Below, piece after piece: positions 10,463 to 20,425 of a DNA stretch of 64,000 nucleotides. The DNA lies in the NCBI RefSeq assembly GCF_001761485.1, contig NC_090773.1:930001-994000 (forward strand), given 5' to 3'. The stretch is from Yarrowia lipolytica. Its lineage: Eukaryota; Ascomycota; Dipodascomycetes; Dipodascales. The notes below the pieces were generated by a model, which saw nothing but the letters and a program-made list of their open reading frames with translations, made no database searches and had not been told where the DNA came from. Position numbers and translations under genes: made by a program. Numbering within the stretch: position 1 is the stretch's first letter; each line of letters starts with the position of its first letter.

Positions 10463-11230
10463 GGTTGTAGTGGATGTATTCGTGGTGGTGTAAATTTCAG
10501 AGATTATGCAGACTACTGAACCAGGAATGCTAAGTGGAAAGTCAAGTGTACAGCATAAAGTTTGTTTATCACCTAAGAAAAAATCGAAGGAGGTGTAACT
10601 GGTCCTGTGAGCCAATCACAACTATGAAACTCGAAATTTAACATAATTGACCTGGTTTAAATCTCTCTACAGTTTTGTTAGTTGATTCATTGTCTTTTAT
10701 CAACGTCTTGAAGGACCCACATTGTCGAGGTACAGTGAACCTTATTCGAATTGAGGGCTGAAATTTGCAACATAATCGTCATCTGTTCACTTCTGATAGT
10801 GATCATAACCTGATCCAAACCTGCTTCGAACCTGATCCCACTCGCTAATCCGACAACAACCCACCCATTTCCCTCACGTGACCATACACGTGACCACCCC
10901 ACCCACATCTTCCATGACTAATTGGAGCTGCGCATACTGCGCCAGAAATGGCAAGTGAAAGCAGACATCTCCAGTCCTAGGCACCCAAACGACCCCCGCA
11001 AATGACTAACTCTGCATGGCACCCACCGGGGGAAGTGATCCGGCTAGTTGTGTCGGTAAATAACGAGTGGATGTGCTATTTGCGCGTCTCAGTAGCGCCA
11101 TGACAAAGTTCGGCGTGCGTTGGGTTGGGACAAAATTTCAATATATATTTTTCCGAGCTCCGCTTCTCACCTCTTACACATCTTCTCAAACCCCATTGAC
11201 CAAACACCGCTAGCTGCCAGCTTGGTATAT
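10463..11230. promoter_or_regulatory. Divergent promoter region, PML1-like gene and CPA1
   Basis: This region lies between two divergent genes and has no coding evidence. Two CACGTG boxes sit 12 bases apart at 10875-10880 and 10887-10892. A TATA word (TATATAT) at 11142-11148 lies 83 bases before the attenuator uORF and is the likely CPA1 TATA box. No ATG occurs between that TATA box and the uORF start, so the uORF AUG is probably the first in the CPA1 message. Confidence 0.55.
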
Positions 11231-12004
11231 ATGCGTGTTTCTTCCCATTCAACCAGCCAGGATTATCTTTGTGGTGAGTACGAGAAATTGAGGAGTGCTT
11301 TTGTGGCTTTTGGCGGCGACTGTGGCTGCGAGGGGGGAGGCTCCATGAGCAGCTCTGTGGCGTTGTTCATGTCATGTGACGTGGCACTGCGGAATGGACC
11401 ACAATGCGTGAGTGAGCATGGAGGGATACGACTGTTCAGCTGTCGCCCGCGTACAGCCTTTTTTTTTTGTGGGTAGCGACTGGGCCTGTCGTTGACTGGT
11501 TGTTCGGTATCTCCCATTCGAACTCTACTATGAGTCAAGCGGTCCCAGTCAATCGTCGTCAAACTCAATTGCCAAACTATGAGACAGCCTAAGATAAGCC
11601 TTGGGCAATCATAATGGGGCAAACAAGTGGAAGACGAGGAGCAGAAGACGACACGACAAGTTTGAGAGATGAAACCGCGTCGTCTCATCACCGCCCTTCC
11701 TCCACAGCTTGGCGCGATTAAGTTCCGCCGAGTCCTTCCGGTGATCCCGAGTCTTCCGACTAAGCTTTGCGCCCACATGTGAAGCTGGTTTTTTTTTTCA
11801 TCGACATTTTAGACTTTCACTTATCGGTGAATCAGAGAGCGACGGGAAGAAAAAAAAGTGCACACACAACATTTCTCCTGTTCACCACAAACACAAGTCA
11901 CAAACACCCCACAAACAAAAGCACACTACGCATCCTGCATTGCCGTCTGCACACACTGTACAGCAACTAACCCAGACCATATTTGGAAGTGCAGCACCCA
12001 CTAA
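11231..12004 (+). CDS. Arginine attenuator peptide (AAP) uORF of CPA1, spliced
   Basis: Joining 11231-11273 to 11976-12004 gives a 23-codon uORF ending at TAA. Its core reads TSQDYLCDHIWK and it ends STH. It matches fungal arginine attenuator peptides as I remember them: Neurospora arg-2 has TSQDYLSDHLWR, and yeast CPA1 has CQDYISDHIWK and ends SSH. Asp11 aligns with the Neurospora Asp12 known to be needed for stalling. In the family, high arginine makes ribosomes stall at the end of this peptide, blocking scanning to the main ORF and, in yeast, triggering mRNA decay. The AUG context is weak (T at -3), which would allow leaky scanning. The splice falls after the first base of codon 15. The uORF stop is 64 bases before the CPA1 ATG, and no other AUG lies between in the spliced leader. 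Confidence 0.9.
11274..11975 (+). other. Intron in the CPA1 leader, inside the AAP uORF
   Basis: The 702-base intron opens GTGAGTA and closes with ACTAACCCAG, the typical Yarrowia arrangement of a branch site directly next to the 3' splice site. Removing it joins the two halves of the attenuator core in frame, which is strong support for the call. If it is retained, the uORF runs on to a stop ending at 11476 and loses the DHIWK half. The intron contains many further ATGs that would block CPA1 translation. A TGAGTCA word (Gcn4/AP-1 type) lies inside it at 11531-11537. Confidence 0.88.
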
Positions 12005-12068
12005 TTTGACTCTACTGTCGTTCTAAATCTCTTACCCCCACGCACCACCGTACAACAACCTCTACAAC

Positions 12069-13415
12069 ATGTTCAAGAACATTGCTCGATTGGCCTCCAT
12101 GGCCCGATCGGCCCCTCGAACCACCGCGTCCTTCCAGACCCGATTCATGGCCACTACCGCCTCCGGCACTGCCTCTGCCTCTGCCACCCCGGCCACCTTC
12201 ACTCTGCAGAACGGCCCCGTCTTCACCGGCCGATCTTTTGGAGCCAACCGAGTCGTGTCCGGCGAGGCCGTCTTCTCCACTGGTATGGTCGGCTACCCCG
12301 AGTCCATGACCGACCCCTCGTACAGAGGTCAGATTCTGGTCTTCACCCAGCCTCTGATCGGTAATTACGGAGTACCCTCCGGCAAGGAGACCGACCCCTT
12401 TGGTCTCATCAAGTACTTTGAGTCCCCCCACATCCAGTGCATTGGCATCGTCGTCGCTGACGCCGCCCTCAAGTACTCGCACTGGACCGCCGTCGAGTCC
12501 CTTGGCGAGTGGTGCAAGCGAGAGGGAGTCGCTGCCATCTCTGGCGTCGACACCCGAGCCATCGTCACCTACCTTCGAGAGCAGGGCTCGTCCCTGGGCC
12601 GAATCACCGTTGGCGAGGAGTACGACGCCGAGGAGGACGCCGCCTTCGTCGACCCCGGCGAGATCAACCTCGTGCGACGAGTGTCCACCAAGCAGCCCTT
12701 CCACGTGTCTGCCGCTGCCGACGTTGAGAACCCCCTGCACATTGCCGTCATCGACTGTGGTGTCAAGGAGAACATTCTGCGATCTCTTGTCTCTCGAGGT
12801 GCCTCCATCACCGTCTTCCCCTACGAATACCCCATCAACGACATTGCCCACCACTTTGATGGTATCTTCATCTCTAACGGCCCCGGTGACCCCACTCACT
12901 GCCAGCAGACCGTGCTCAACCTGCGAGACATTATGTACGAGAAGCCCGAGCTCTCCGAGCTGCCCATCTTCGGTATCTGTCTCGGCCACCAGCTGCTGGC
13001 TCTGGCTGCCGGCGCCAAGACCGTCAAGCTCAAGTACGGTAACCGAGCTCACAACATCCCCGCTCTGGATCTGACCACCGGCCAGTGCCACATCACTTCC
13101 CAGAACCACGGATACGCCGTTGACGTCAACACCCTGCCTGCCGAGTTCAAGCCCTACTTTATCAACCTCAACGACCAGTCCAACGAGGGTATGATCCACA
13201 CCGAGAAGCCCATCTTCTCCACCCAGTTCCATCCCGAGGCCAAGGGCGGTCCTCTCGATACTTCCATTCTGTTTGACAAGTACCTTGGCCAGGTGCACCA
13301 GTACCGAGCTGCCCGAAAGTCCGGTGTTGACACCCGGCCTAACAAGCTGCTGGTCGATCTGCTTCCCAAGCAGCGAATTGGCGTTGAGATTGACGCCTGG
13401 GATTACGTTCAGTAA
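12069..13415 (+). CDS. CPA1: Carbamoyl-phosphate synthetase, arginine-specific, small subunit
   Basis: The 448-residue glutaminase subunit frees ammonia from glutamine for the large subunit (Cpa2), which makes carbamoyl phosphate for arginine synthesis. The N-terminal CPSase small-subunit domain spans about 45-190. The class I glutamine amidotransferase domain spans about 222-405, with nucleophile Cys304 in GICLGHQ and the His388/Glu390 pair in QFHPE. The first 40 residues are basic, rich in Ser, Ala and Thr, and lack acidic residues, which suggests mitochondrial import as in filamentous fungi; yeast Cpa1 is cytosolic. The main AUG context is good (A at -3). Control by the upstream attenuator peptide is expected. 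The stop is 257 bases from that of the convergent permease gene. The opposite-strand open frame is a shadow. Confidence 0.96.
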   Translation: MFKNIARLASMARSAPRTTASFQTRFMATTASGTASASATPATFTLQNGPVFTGRSFGANRVVSGEAVFSTGMVGYPESMTDPSYRGQILVFTQPLIGNYGVPSGKETDPFGLIKYFESPHIQCIGIVVADAALKYSHWTAVESLGEWCKREGVAAISGVDTRAIVTYLREQGSSLGRITVGEEYDAEEDAAFVDPGEINLVRRVSTKQPFHVSAAADVENPLHIAVIDCGVKENILRSLVSRGASITVFPYEYPINDIAHHFDGIFISNGPGDPTHCQQTVLNLRDIMYEKPELSELPIFGICLGHQLLALAAGAKTVKLKYGNRAHNIPALDLTTGQCHITSQNHGYAVDVNTLPAEFKPYFINLNDQSNEGMIHTEKPIFSTQFHPEAKGGPLDTSILFDKYLGQVHQYRAARKSGVDTRPNKLLVDLLPKQRIGVEIDAWDYVQ

Positions 13416-13672
13416 GCCTGCTTGCGGGCATAGCGAGTGAACGGAGACCGCTGCATGCAGTTGGTGTGTATCAACCGCTGCGTGACAAAAAAAGAATAAC
13501 GTTGACCATATAAAATAATAGGCATGATTGATAAAGATGTAGCGGTGTAACGCGTGTTTAGCGCGTGCGTGAAGTTAATGAACAGAGTACTACGTGCTAC
13601 GTTCTGATCAAGAGTTCTTTGTCGCTTCGCACATTCCACAGCTCTTGGTGGATAATCAATTACAATAAATAA

Positions 13673-15334
13673 TCAAGCAAACCGCTCGGGCCACCTTTTC
13701 GCCTCGAGGTATCTGAATATCGGGTAGCTGATACAAACAAAGAAGGTGATAGCTTCAAGACCCAGATCAGCTCCATAGGCACCAACATGTTTGGCGATTG
13801 GGCCTTGGAAGTAGACCTGAGACATACCCAGAACGGCTCCTGTGGCTCCCAGAAGAAAGGAGCAGAAGGCCGCGATTCCGTGGGGCAGTCTCTCGGGCGA
13901 GTCCCACAGGTACCATCTGTAGTAGGGGTCGTTTTCGTCCTCATGTCCGGGTTCCACGGGCAGCTTCTTTCGTCGGAAGAGGATCTGTTCCAGCAGAATG
14001 AGCAGAAAGAAGATGTGGGCCCAGTAGCCGATCATGGGCAGAAAGTTGTTGAGGTACTCGGACAGCTTGTATCGTCCTCCCATGGAACATCCAAAGTAGA
14101 TACAGCAACAGATGAACGACCAGAACCACCGGGGGACTCTCATGACGGCTCGTCCCCAGGTTTGGATGGATAGTGCAAAGGAGTAAGTGTTGAGGATGTT
14201 GTTGCAGATGATGGAAATGAAGAGAAGAACGACGAGGAACTTTCCTCCGCCCTTCCATTTGGCAAATCCAGCGGTGATGAGTCCTCCGTTGCCCCACTTG
14301 TCGTGGATAGCGGCCCATTCCGTGTTGGTATTAACTCCAGTGGACAGAAGAGTGCCCAGAACACCTACAAAGGCCGAGGGAATGAAGATGGACAGCCAGG
14401 TGACGGTGACAATCTTCCAGTTTTTGACCGACGGTGAGTATTGGGCGTAGTAGTCTGCTGCCAAAGGCATCCAGGTGTTTGTGATTCCGAAGCAGGCAGC
14501 AAAGTTGGACAGCCAGTTGCCGGCAATGGTTAGATGGGTGCCCTGGCTCTTGGCGTGCACGTCGTAATAGCTGTGGGAACAGACGTAGAGCAGCAGGAAG
14601 ACCACGTTGAGTGGGATCGCAAACACCTTTTCGAACCACATGACTGCTCGGACTCCAAATACGGCCGTGAAGAAAGAGACGACGGTGACAATGGTGATAC
14701 CGACCTCTAGGGGCACTTTTCCATCACTCACGGAGCCCAGAACTTGTCCTCCGACCACGCAGTTGACAATTGACCATCCCAGGCCTCCAATGATGGACAG
14801 CAGGGCAAACACCTTGGTGGGCCACCAGCCGGCAAAGATTCGGGCTCCCACAAGCTGTCTGAGTCCCGAACGGGGTCCGAAAGTAGCTCCATAGGCTGCC
14901 ACTCCGGATCCCAGAAACACACCGAGTAGACCGGACACCAGGGAGTCCTTCAGAGACAGTCCAAAGGCCAGGGGACCAAGCATCATGCCCTGCATGGATG
15001 TCAGACCTCCGCAGGCACAGATCCAAAACAGCGAGATGTCGATAAACGCCTTGGTATCGGCCTTCTTTCGTTCATCCAGAGGGATACGCTGGATACCCCG
15101 GAGCTCCACACCTAGAGAGTCGACCTTAGACGAGTAGTAGATGAACTTCTCGAACCATGTGTCTCTGGGCAGCGAGTGTACAGACACATCTGGAGAAGGC
15201 TTTTCGTCGTCATAGAGATGGGATTCGGGGAACTGGGGACGGATAGAAGAGTCTAGGGAGCTGGCGGACACGGGTCTGGTAGAACCCGACTCCACAAAAG
15301 TGGAGATATCGTTTTTGTCGTGGTAGTGACTCAT
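13673..15334 (-). CDS. NCS1 nucleobase permease (purine-cytosine permease family)
   Basis: The 553-residue membrane protein belongs to the fungal Fcy2/Tpn1 branch of the NCS1 family, which carries cytosine, purines or vitamin B6 with protons across the plasma membrane. About 12 hydrophobic segments follow a hydrophilic N-terminal tail of roughly 90 residues. Family marks include LRGIQRIPLDER just before the first span, FGPRSGLRQLVGAR after span 2, and the C-terminal stretch LGMSQVYFQGPIAKHVGAYGADLG. Substrate cannot be told from sequence, so no symbol is given. I chose the first ATG (MSHYHDKND); the frame is open eleven codons upstream without one. A TATA-like word lies at 15383-15390 and three Gcn4-type sites lie just beyond it. 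It converges on CPA1. Confidence 0.88.
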   Translation of the reverse strand: MSHYHDKNDISTFVESGSTRPVSASSLDSSIRPQFPESHLYDDEKPSPDVSVHSLPRDTWFEKFIYYSSKVDSLGVELRGIQRIPLDERKKADTKAFIDISLFWICACGGLTSMQGMMLGPLAFGLSLKDSLVSGLLGVFLGSGVAAYGATFGPRSGLRQLVGARIFAGWWPTKVFALLSIIGGLGWSIVNCVVGGQVLGSVSDGKVPLEVGITIVTVVSFFTAVFGVRAVMWFEKVFAIPLNVVFLLLYVCSHSYYDVHAKSQGTHLTIAGNWLSNFAACFGITNTWMPLAADYYAQYSPSVKNWKIVTVTWLSIFIPSAFVGVLGTLLSTGVNTNTEWAAIHDKWGNGGLITAGFAKWKGGGKFLVVLLFISIICNNILNTYSFALSIQTWGRAVMRVPRWFWSFICCCIYFGCSMGGRYKLSEYLNNFLPMIGYWAHIFFLLILLEQILFRRKKLPVEPGHEDENDPYYRWYLWDSPERLPHGIAAFCSFLLGATGAVLGMSQVYFQGPIAKHVGAYGADLGLEAITFFVCISYPIFRYLEAKRWPERFA

Positions 15335-16570
15335 GGCTCGCTTGAATGACTCGCAAGACTCGAGCACTCGCTCCTCTCCACTCTTTATACATGACTCAAA
15401 ATATCAGGGTAACAGGCATGGCCATGCGCAAGGTTTGAGTCAATTGAGTCAAACTGTGGCTAACTGGCTGGAGTTAGTCTGAAGTTTTGCATATTGAAAA
15501 AAAGGGTGGCTACGGAAAGGGGAGTTGAAAAGTTGGTGAAGGAGGAGTTTGGAAGCGAGGAGAGTTGGAAAATCAACTTTTCAGACTCGGTCCTCCACGA
15601 CTCCACCTCTTTTTTATCCTCAGCAGCTCCAATATACGACATATGTTCATCCTCCTTCAGCCGCCCCCTCAGTCTGAAACTGACTCTCATAGTCCAAACC
15701 TTGAAAGCATAACGATAAGAGAAAAATTACCGTCCAGATGAAAAGAAAAGAAATTAACGCCGTATTTGGCTAGTGCAAGTATCGTAGGCGAGCGCCGTTT
15801 TCTACGGGGACCGTCCTTGACCGGTCGTTGGCCGGTCGTTGGCCAGTCTTGTGTCTGTATCAATCACTACCGCTCCAGCCAGAACCGAATCGCCGTATGC
15901 AGCCAAGCGCCGCCAAGATCGTATCGTCTGACCCGTGCGAGACAAGGGAGTCACGGAGACAAGGGAAAAGAGTGGGAAAATTTTTGTAGGCGAAACGAAA
16001 CGGCATATCTTGATACGATCCGGGATGACTCAAATGACTCAACAGGTGCAGATGGCGGAAGCTAACTTGGGAGTTAGCTACTAGTAGGCAAAGGCGTTGT
16101 TCTCAGGTGGATCCAAGACACTGCTAAGAGATCAATCTGTACTTATATCTTGGTTGCTATGGTGAGATGGGGCTCTACGAGTAGTGTACAAAGGATACCT
16201 TTCGTTGGTGACCTCTGTATGATTGCATTATGTGAACAGGTAGCTTGTGCATCCTCCTGCCTTCTTCCGTACGAGTACTTTTACAGTACCAAACACTTGA
16301 GTCGTATAACCAATAGCAACGCTCAAAGTTACTGTACAAGAAGTACTGTCAAACAAGTAAACTGACGTTAATTTGTGTACCGTTGGCAACTTAGCTACCA
16401 GTAGCCAAGTTATCCTTAGTCCATGGAACTCTGTGGAATTGCCGATGTGAGGCTATCCCAGGCTGTACCTGTTTTAGTTCTTGTGAAGAGGGATCGGGGC
16501 GAAATTTGCAGATATCAACTGTGCAACTGCCTGTAGAGATTACAGTAGTGTGTGTATCTGTCATCTATTA
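15335..16570. other. Permease promoter and spacer with TGA(C/G)TCA words
   Basis: No gene is supported here. TGASTCA words (the Gcn4/AP-1 recognition sequence) lie at 15392-15398, 15436-15442 and 15445-15451, just upstream of the permease TATA box, and a further pair lies at 16026-16032 and 16035-16041. A perfect short inverted repeat, AGCTAACT-TGGG-AGTTAGCT, sits near 16060-16080. A tandem duplication of GGCCGGTCGTT occurs near 15825-15850. Confidence 0.5.
15392..15451. promoter_or_regulatory. Cluster of three Gcn4/AP-1-type sites
   Basis: Three exact TGASTCA heptamers lie within 60 bases, 58 to 117 bases upstream of the permease start codon. The nearest almost touches the TATA-like word at 15383-15390. 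Such clustering is unlikely by chance and suggests amino-acid-starvation (Gcn4) or AP-1-like (Yap) control of the permease. The factor is inferred from the site only. Confidence 0.5.
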
Positions 16571-17174
16571 TTAGTTGAGCCCGATATTACCGACCGTTGT
16601 CACAGAAGTTGCTCTCTCTGCATTCATGGTTGTGTCGATAAAGTTGACCATGGATACTGAAGTCCACGATATTGGTTTCATGGCGGGTATTGAAGCGGTT
16701 AGCGCCTCGCAGGTTCGGTATTGAGAGACTTTGACAATGCCGTATGATCTGAGGCACTCAGCGACTTCAGAATGTCGCTTTCTAAGCTCCTCTGAAGCTA
16801 CTACCTCGAGAAGAGTTCTGGTCCGGCCTATGAGCAAGGAGGCGGTCAGTTGAGACAAGAAACAACCAATTATGATGCTCACTGATCACGTGGAATACTC
16901 TGAGCACATGCAACCCCTGCTGAATGACTCAACATGACTCGAAATGACTCAACATGACTTCCATGCTTAACTTACGCTCCCGCGATCCATGCGATCCAGA
17001 AACGGCAATCCAACCCTGTTGAAGACAAAGAAGAGCGGAGTAGCTGCTGGATTCGTTTTGGCGAAGTTCATGGGCTTCTAGTGTTTGTGTTCGCTCTTCG
17101 AGAGCCCTCTCAAGTCTTCCTCGTGAATGAGAATGCCACCACCAGGCAGCTACAATTATTGCTCTCCCCGGCAC
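16571..17174 (-). other. Two coding-like blocks, possible unrecognised spliced gene or relic
   Basis: On the minus strand, 16929-17174 reads as a coil-like block containing RLERALEERTQTLEAHELRQ, and 16571-16850 reads as RTRTLLEVVASEELRKRHSE and on to a stop. Neither has a convincing ATG start. A GTAAGT donor-like word lies near 16970 at the end of the first block, and a possible acceptor, CTCATAG, lies near 16830 before the second, but the branch-to-acceptor spacing is longer than usual for this clade. It could be a small spliced gene, a decayed one or chance. I do not recognise the protein. Two TGACTCA words lie between the blocks, at 16925 and 16945. Confidence 0.22.
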
Positions 17175-18002
17175 CTTTACCAGTGCTAACTAATACCAGC
17201 TACTTATCCTAAACGAAGTCTCTGTTCTTTCGATGACGTCCTCTGAACCTTTCATATGAACGTCTCGAAGCAATACCAGTCCACGCCTGTTGGATATACA
17301 CAGGGTTAACGATGAACAGAGACTGAGAAGGAAACAAAAGAGGATGAGGCAGGGAAAAGCAATCGAGTCGAAACCACAAGCCAGTGGTAGAAATCTCAAA
17401 AATATTCTGCAATATTTGTTAATAATGGTATAATGTCTCTGTGGAGTCTGCTGAGCTTGCTGTAGTATGTGAGTGTCTCCAAGTTGTCATTACGCGGTAA
17501 ATGTTTAGTTGTGGAGTTCAGAAACCCCATTCCATAGTCACTAGAGAACCATTGGTCAACTTCTCGTGGTCAGGAAAATATAACAGCATCTTCTATATCT
17601 CAACTTGTCATCAGCATGACTGTGCCTATACTATATAGCTGTTCGTACTCTAACGTGACCCGTAATGTTGGTTTGTCGGGTGTACTTGTAATGCTACAAG
17701 TAGTTTTATCATTCATCTAACCACACACCACTCCACCAACTGCTTCCATCACAACTGCACCTTCATTGTATATCTGATCCTCCTTCGATCAGTCTCTCGA
17801 TGCACGCACTACTATCCAGCACAACTGTGTGCAGAGACTTGGGGAGCCCTATGAACCCCAATGACGTAAATGGTTCTTGTCCGTTCGTGACCTGCGGTCA
17901 CTCACTTGCGTCACGTTTCTATATGGTACATTATGTAGCTAGTGAGTCATAATGTGACAGAGTCTACTGTCAGATTGTAAATTGTTGGTAGTGAGTCGGT
18001 GC
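17175..18002. other. Spacer
   Basis: This AT-rich 830-base spacer lies 3' of the SIW14-like gene. I see no gene, RNA or repeat that I can support. Confidence 0.5.
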
Positions 18003-18875
18003 TCACCACTGTAATGGCAACCAGCCATAGTCCCATGCTCGTTTAACCACCTCGGTGCTGTCGTACAGCTCGATGAATTGCTGGTCCAGAGGCCGGGCCT
18101 TGGGATAGGCAAAGCGGCGGTACTCGTCAAAGATCATGGTGAGACTCCAGTCCTGTAAGCGGCGAATGCAGCCTGAAAGACAGCCTGTTCTGTGTTTGCC
18201 CCGGTTGCAGTGGATGAGTAATGGGTGGTTTGCGGGGTTAATGGCAATCTCCAGGGCCCGAGTAATGACGTCGTGAGGCACGTGGACAAACGGCTCCTTG
18301 TTTCCGGACATGCCGACCTGGAAGAACTGGATGTTGTTTTCCTTCATGAACTGCAGGTTTTCATCGGGGTAGATTTCCGGAATAAGCACGAGAATGCTCT
18401 TGAGCTTGAGCCGCTTGAGATATTCAAAGTTCTCGGGCCGCGGGAACGACGACCGGTATATTTGGCCCACCACAATTGAGAAGTTTTCGGGCACCTCCCA
18501 ACCCCCGTCTGGCGGCGTCATCAGTTTCATTGCCGGCAGCGTGACTCCGGTTTTTTGCTGGGTGATTCGCACGGGCTGATTTGCCTGGTGGAGAGCTCGC
18601 TGCACCTTTTGCAGTTCAGACACGTCCTGGTCGTCCACGGAGCCTTCGGCCACGTCAATTTCGGCCTTGGCCATGTCCATGGCGTCCTTCTGCGCCTTGA
18701 TTTGCGCCTCGGTCTCCTTCTCATGCGATTCCTGGATCTCACCAGACGTCTTGTCTAACTCGCCAGAATCCTCGGCATCTTGAGTCACCTCCTCCTTGAT
18801 CCGGGTGTCCAGAGAAACCGTCTGGATCGCCTCGGCGTTGTCGTGCACGGCCGCAAGAGTGTCGGCCAGGGTCAT
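18003..18875 (-). CDS. SIW14: Siw14-type phosphatase (atypical dual-specificity/inositol pyrophosphate)
   Basis: The 290-residue protein has a charged, coil-prone N-terminal half (about residues 20-105) and a C-terminal phosphatase domain. The active-site loop is HCNRGKHRTG, with catalytic Cys223 and Arg229. The segment DWSLTMIFDEYRRFAYPKAR and the C-terminal WLPLQW are hallmarks of the fungal Siw14/Oca family. Yeast Siw14 removes the 5-beta phosphate of inositol pyrophosphates and was earlier classed as a tyrosine phosphatase; it affects stress responses, actin and nutrient signalling. The start is the ATG giving MTLADTLAAVH; the frame is open for 61 codons upstream with no ATG. The 5' side faces TIF5 across 1.5 kb. 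Confidence 0.9.
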   Translation of the reverse strand: MTLADTLAAVHDNAEAIQTVSLDTRIKEEVTQDAEDSGELDKTSGEIQESHEKETEAQIKAQKDAMDMAKAEIDVAEGSVDDQDVSELQKVQRALHQANQPVRITQQKTGVTLPAMKLMTPPDGGWEVPENFSIVVGQIYRSSFPRPENFEYLKRLKLKSILVLIPEIYPDENLQFMKENNIQFFQVGMSGNKEPFVHVPHDVITRALEIAINPANHPLLIHCNRGKHRTGCLSGCIRRLQDWSLTMIFDEYRRFAYPKARPLDQQFIELYDSTEVVKRAWDYGWLPLQW

Positions 18876-20425
18876 TGGTATGTGTATTTGTGTCTTTGAG
18901 CGGGTCTTGTGTCGGGCGGGGCAGATGCAACAACGGTGTGTTACAACATGTTTTGCGTCGTTGAACAGCGGAAATGGGCGAAAAAAGAGTTGAAGAAGGT
19001 AGCAGGCGGGATGGGAAGTATGTGCTCGAAGGCGGGACACCGATCGTGTGGTTGGCACAGCTGTACAAACCGATTTGATGACGTTTCTTGAAGACAGTGT
19101 TCCTCCAAGCAGGACCAGATGTTGAGCTTAAAGTTAATGCAAAAGTGGTGGTGAGAGGACGTAGCACGGTTGCACCAGAAGGGGCCCCAAAGGTCGCACA
19201 GATAATCTGAAAAGTTCATTTTGTTCCCCGTGTCGTTTTTACCAAATTTTCCTCTTTAAATATTTCTCACGGCTTACAAATAACCACTTGTACCCATTTG
19301 GCTCACCACCAAGCAAAGTTCAGACGAGCAATGCACGTGGGTCATAATTGCTGTATAGGGCCAACCGTCGAAAAGGGCTATTGTTTGGGTGTCTCGGGTG
19401 AGCAGAGGAGAAGAGTGGATTATGTAAGCGTTGAGAGAGAGAAAGAGGGGAGGTGTACATGGCGAGATCGTGCGTTCGTTTACCTGTGCACATTACTAAA
19501 ACTGGAGGAGCCGGATGTCAATGAGAGACCAGTTACAGTACTGTATCGGGTATATCACCTTTCGACACAGCTACCAGTGCCAACTCGTACTCGTACTCCT
19601 CTTACCGGTACTTGCCCTAATTTGAACTCCCGTGATAGATATCTCCGGTCACGTCATATATATCGCGGGTCACGTGACCATCCACACCACCGTCTATCTG
19701 ATGAACGCAGAGCCCAGCCCAGTCTCATGTCTACAATGAGCACATTTGAGCACCGCTTGGCTGATGTCTGCACACTGGTTTAGTTGACTTATGTACGCTG
19801 AATTAGTTAAGATAGGCTTAACAAGAACATGTCCGTGGATGGAGGTTCGTGTCTCAGTGCTTTTTGGAGGTTTGAGAGCAAGCAAAAATCAAGACAGGCG
19901 ATTATATATGCCACTGACAACCCTATCTGATTAGCATCATATCCGTACAATACTACACTGGCGCAGTTCGAGTACTTGTGCCCGTACCTGTATTGCCACT
20001 TTGCTGCCTCATCGAGACTATGCATAGTTTTAGGAAGGTGTGAGATTTCTAGGGTCTGGGCAAATCAGGGTGAAAAAGTCTATTTGGAAGGAAAATGAAT
20101 GATTTTGGACGATATTCGATTGAATATTTGTTCTAAAGATATAAATCATACATCCTGGTGGTCGATGGACTATATATTTATACTCCAGTGTCGTGCTCCA
20201 CCTCCCTTCGCTTACTAAGTTCACTTTAAGATGCAAATGCAAAATAAAAATTTGCGACCCACATCACGTTGCACACAGTAGTTCTACTTTCTGCTTATGC
20301 ATTATTCGACCGTGCCAGCAGCTCGCAAACCCACGATTCCCCAAAAACAAACCCGCCGGTGTACGTGAATGTACATTAGATAAAAACCCCGACACAAAAA
20401 CAACTACTTCACCACCAACTTCACC
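18876..20425. promoter_or_regulatory. Divergent spacer between SIW14 and TIF5
   Basis: No gene is supported between the two divergent genes. A perfect 12-base palindrome, GGTCACGTGACC, lies at 19669-19680 (E-box core 19671-19676). A TATA word (TATATAT) at 20171-20177 is followed by a CT-rich stretch at about 20195-20225 and is the likely TIF5 core promoter. The TIF5 leader then contains several uORFs, listed separately. Confidence 0.5.
20231..20383 (+). promoter_or_regulatory. Three uORFs in the TIF5 leader
   Basis: If transcription starts near the CT-rich stretch after the TATA word at 20171, the leader has three uORFs: 20231-20281 (16 codons plus TAG, with a second in-frame ATG at 20237), 20297-20368 (23 codons plus TGA) and 20369-20383 (MYIR then TAA), which begins directly after the previous stop. 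All lie in the frame of the main ORF, and I see no out-of-frame ATG between 20226 and the main ATG. The first uORF has A at -3 and the second has C at -3. They matter only if the transcript starts upstream of them, which is inferred. Confidence 0.5.

Noticed and set aside
11762-11775. AGCTTTGCGC, as at the start of U4 snRNA
   Set aside because: Only ten bases match, and they lie inside the CPA1 leader intron without any further U4 sequence.
12012-13298. A 428-codon minus-strand frame across CPA1
   Set aside because: Shadow of CPA1 for the same reason.
15460-15485. Minus-strand GACTAACTCCAG resembling a 3' splice site upstream of the permease
   Set aside because: The likely TATA box (15383-15390) lies closer to the gene than this site, so a leader intron here would not be in the transcript.
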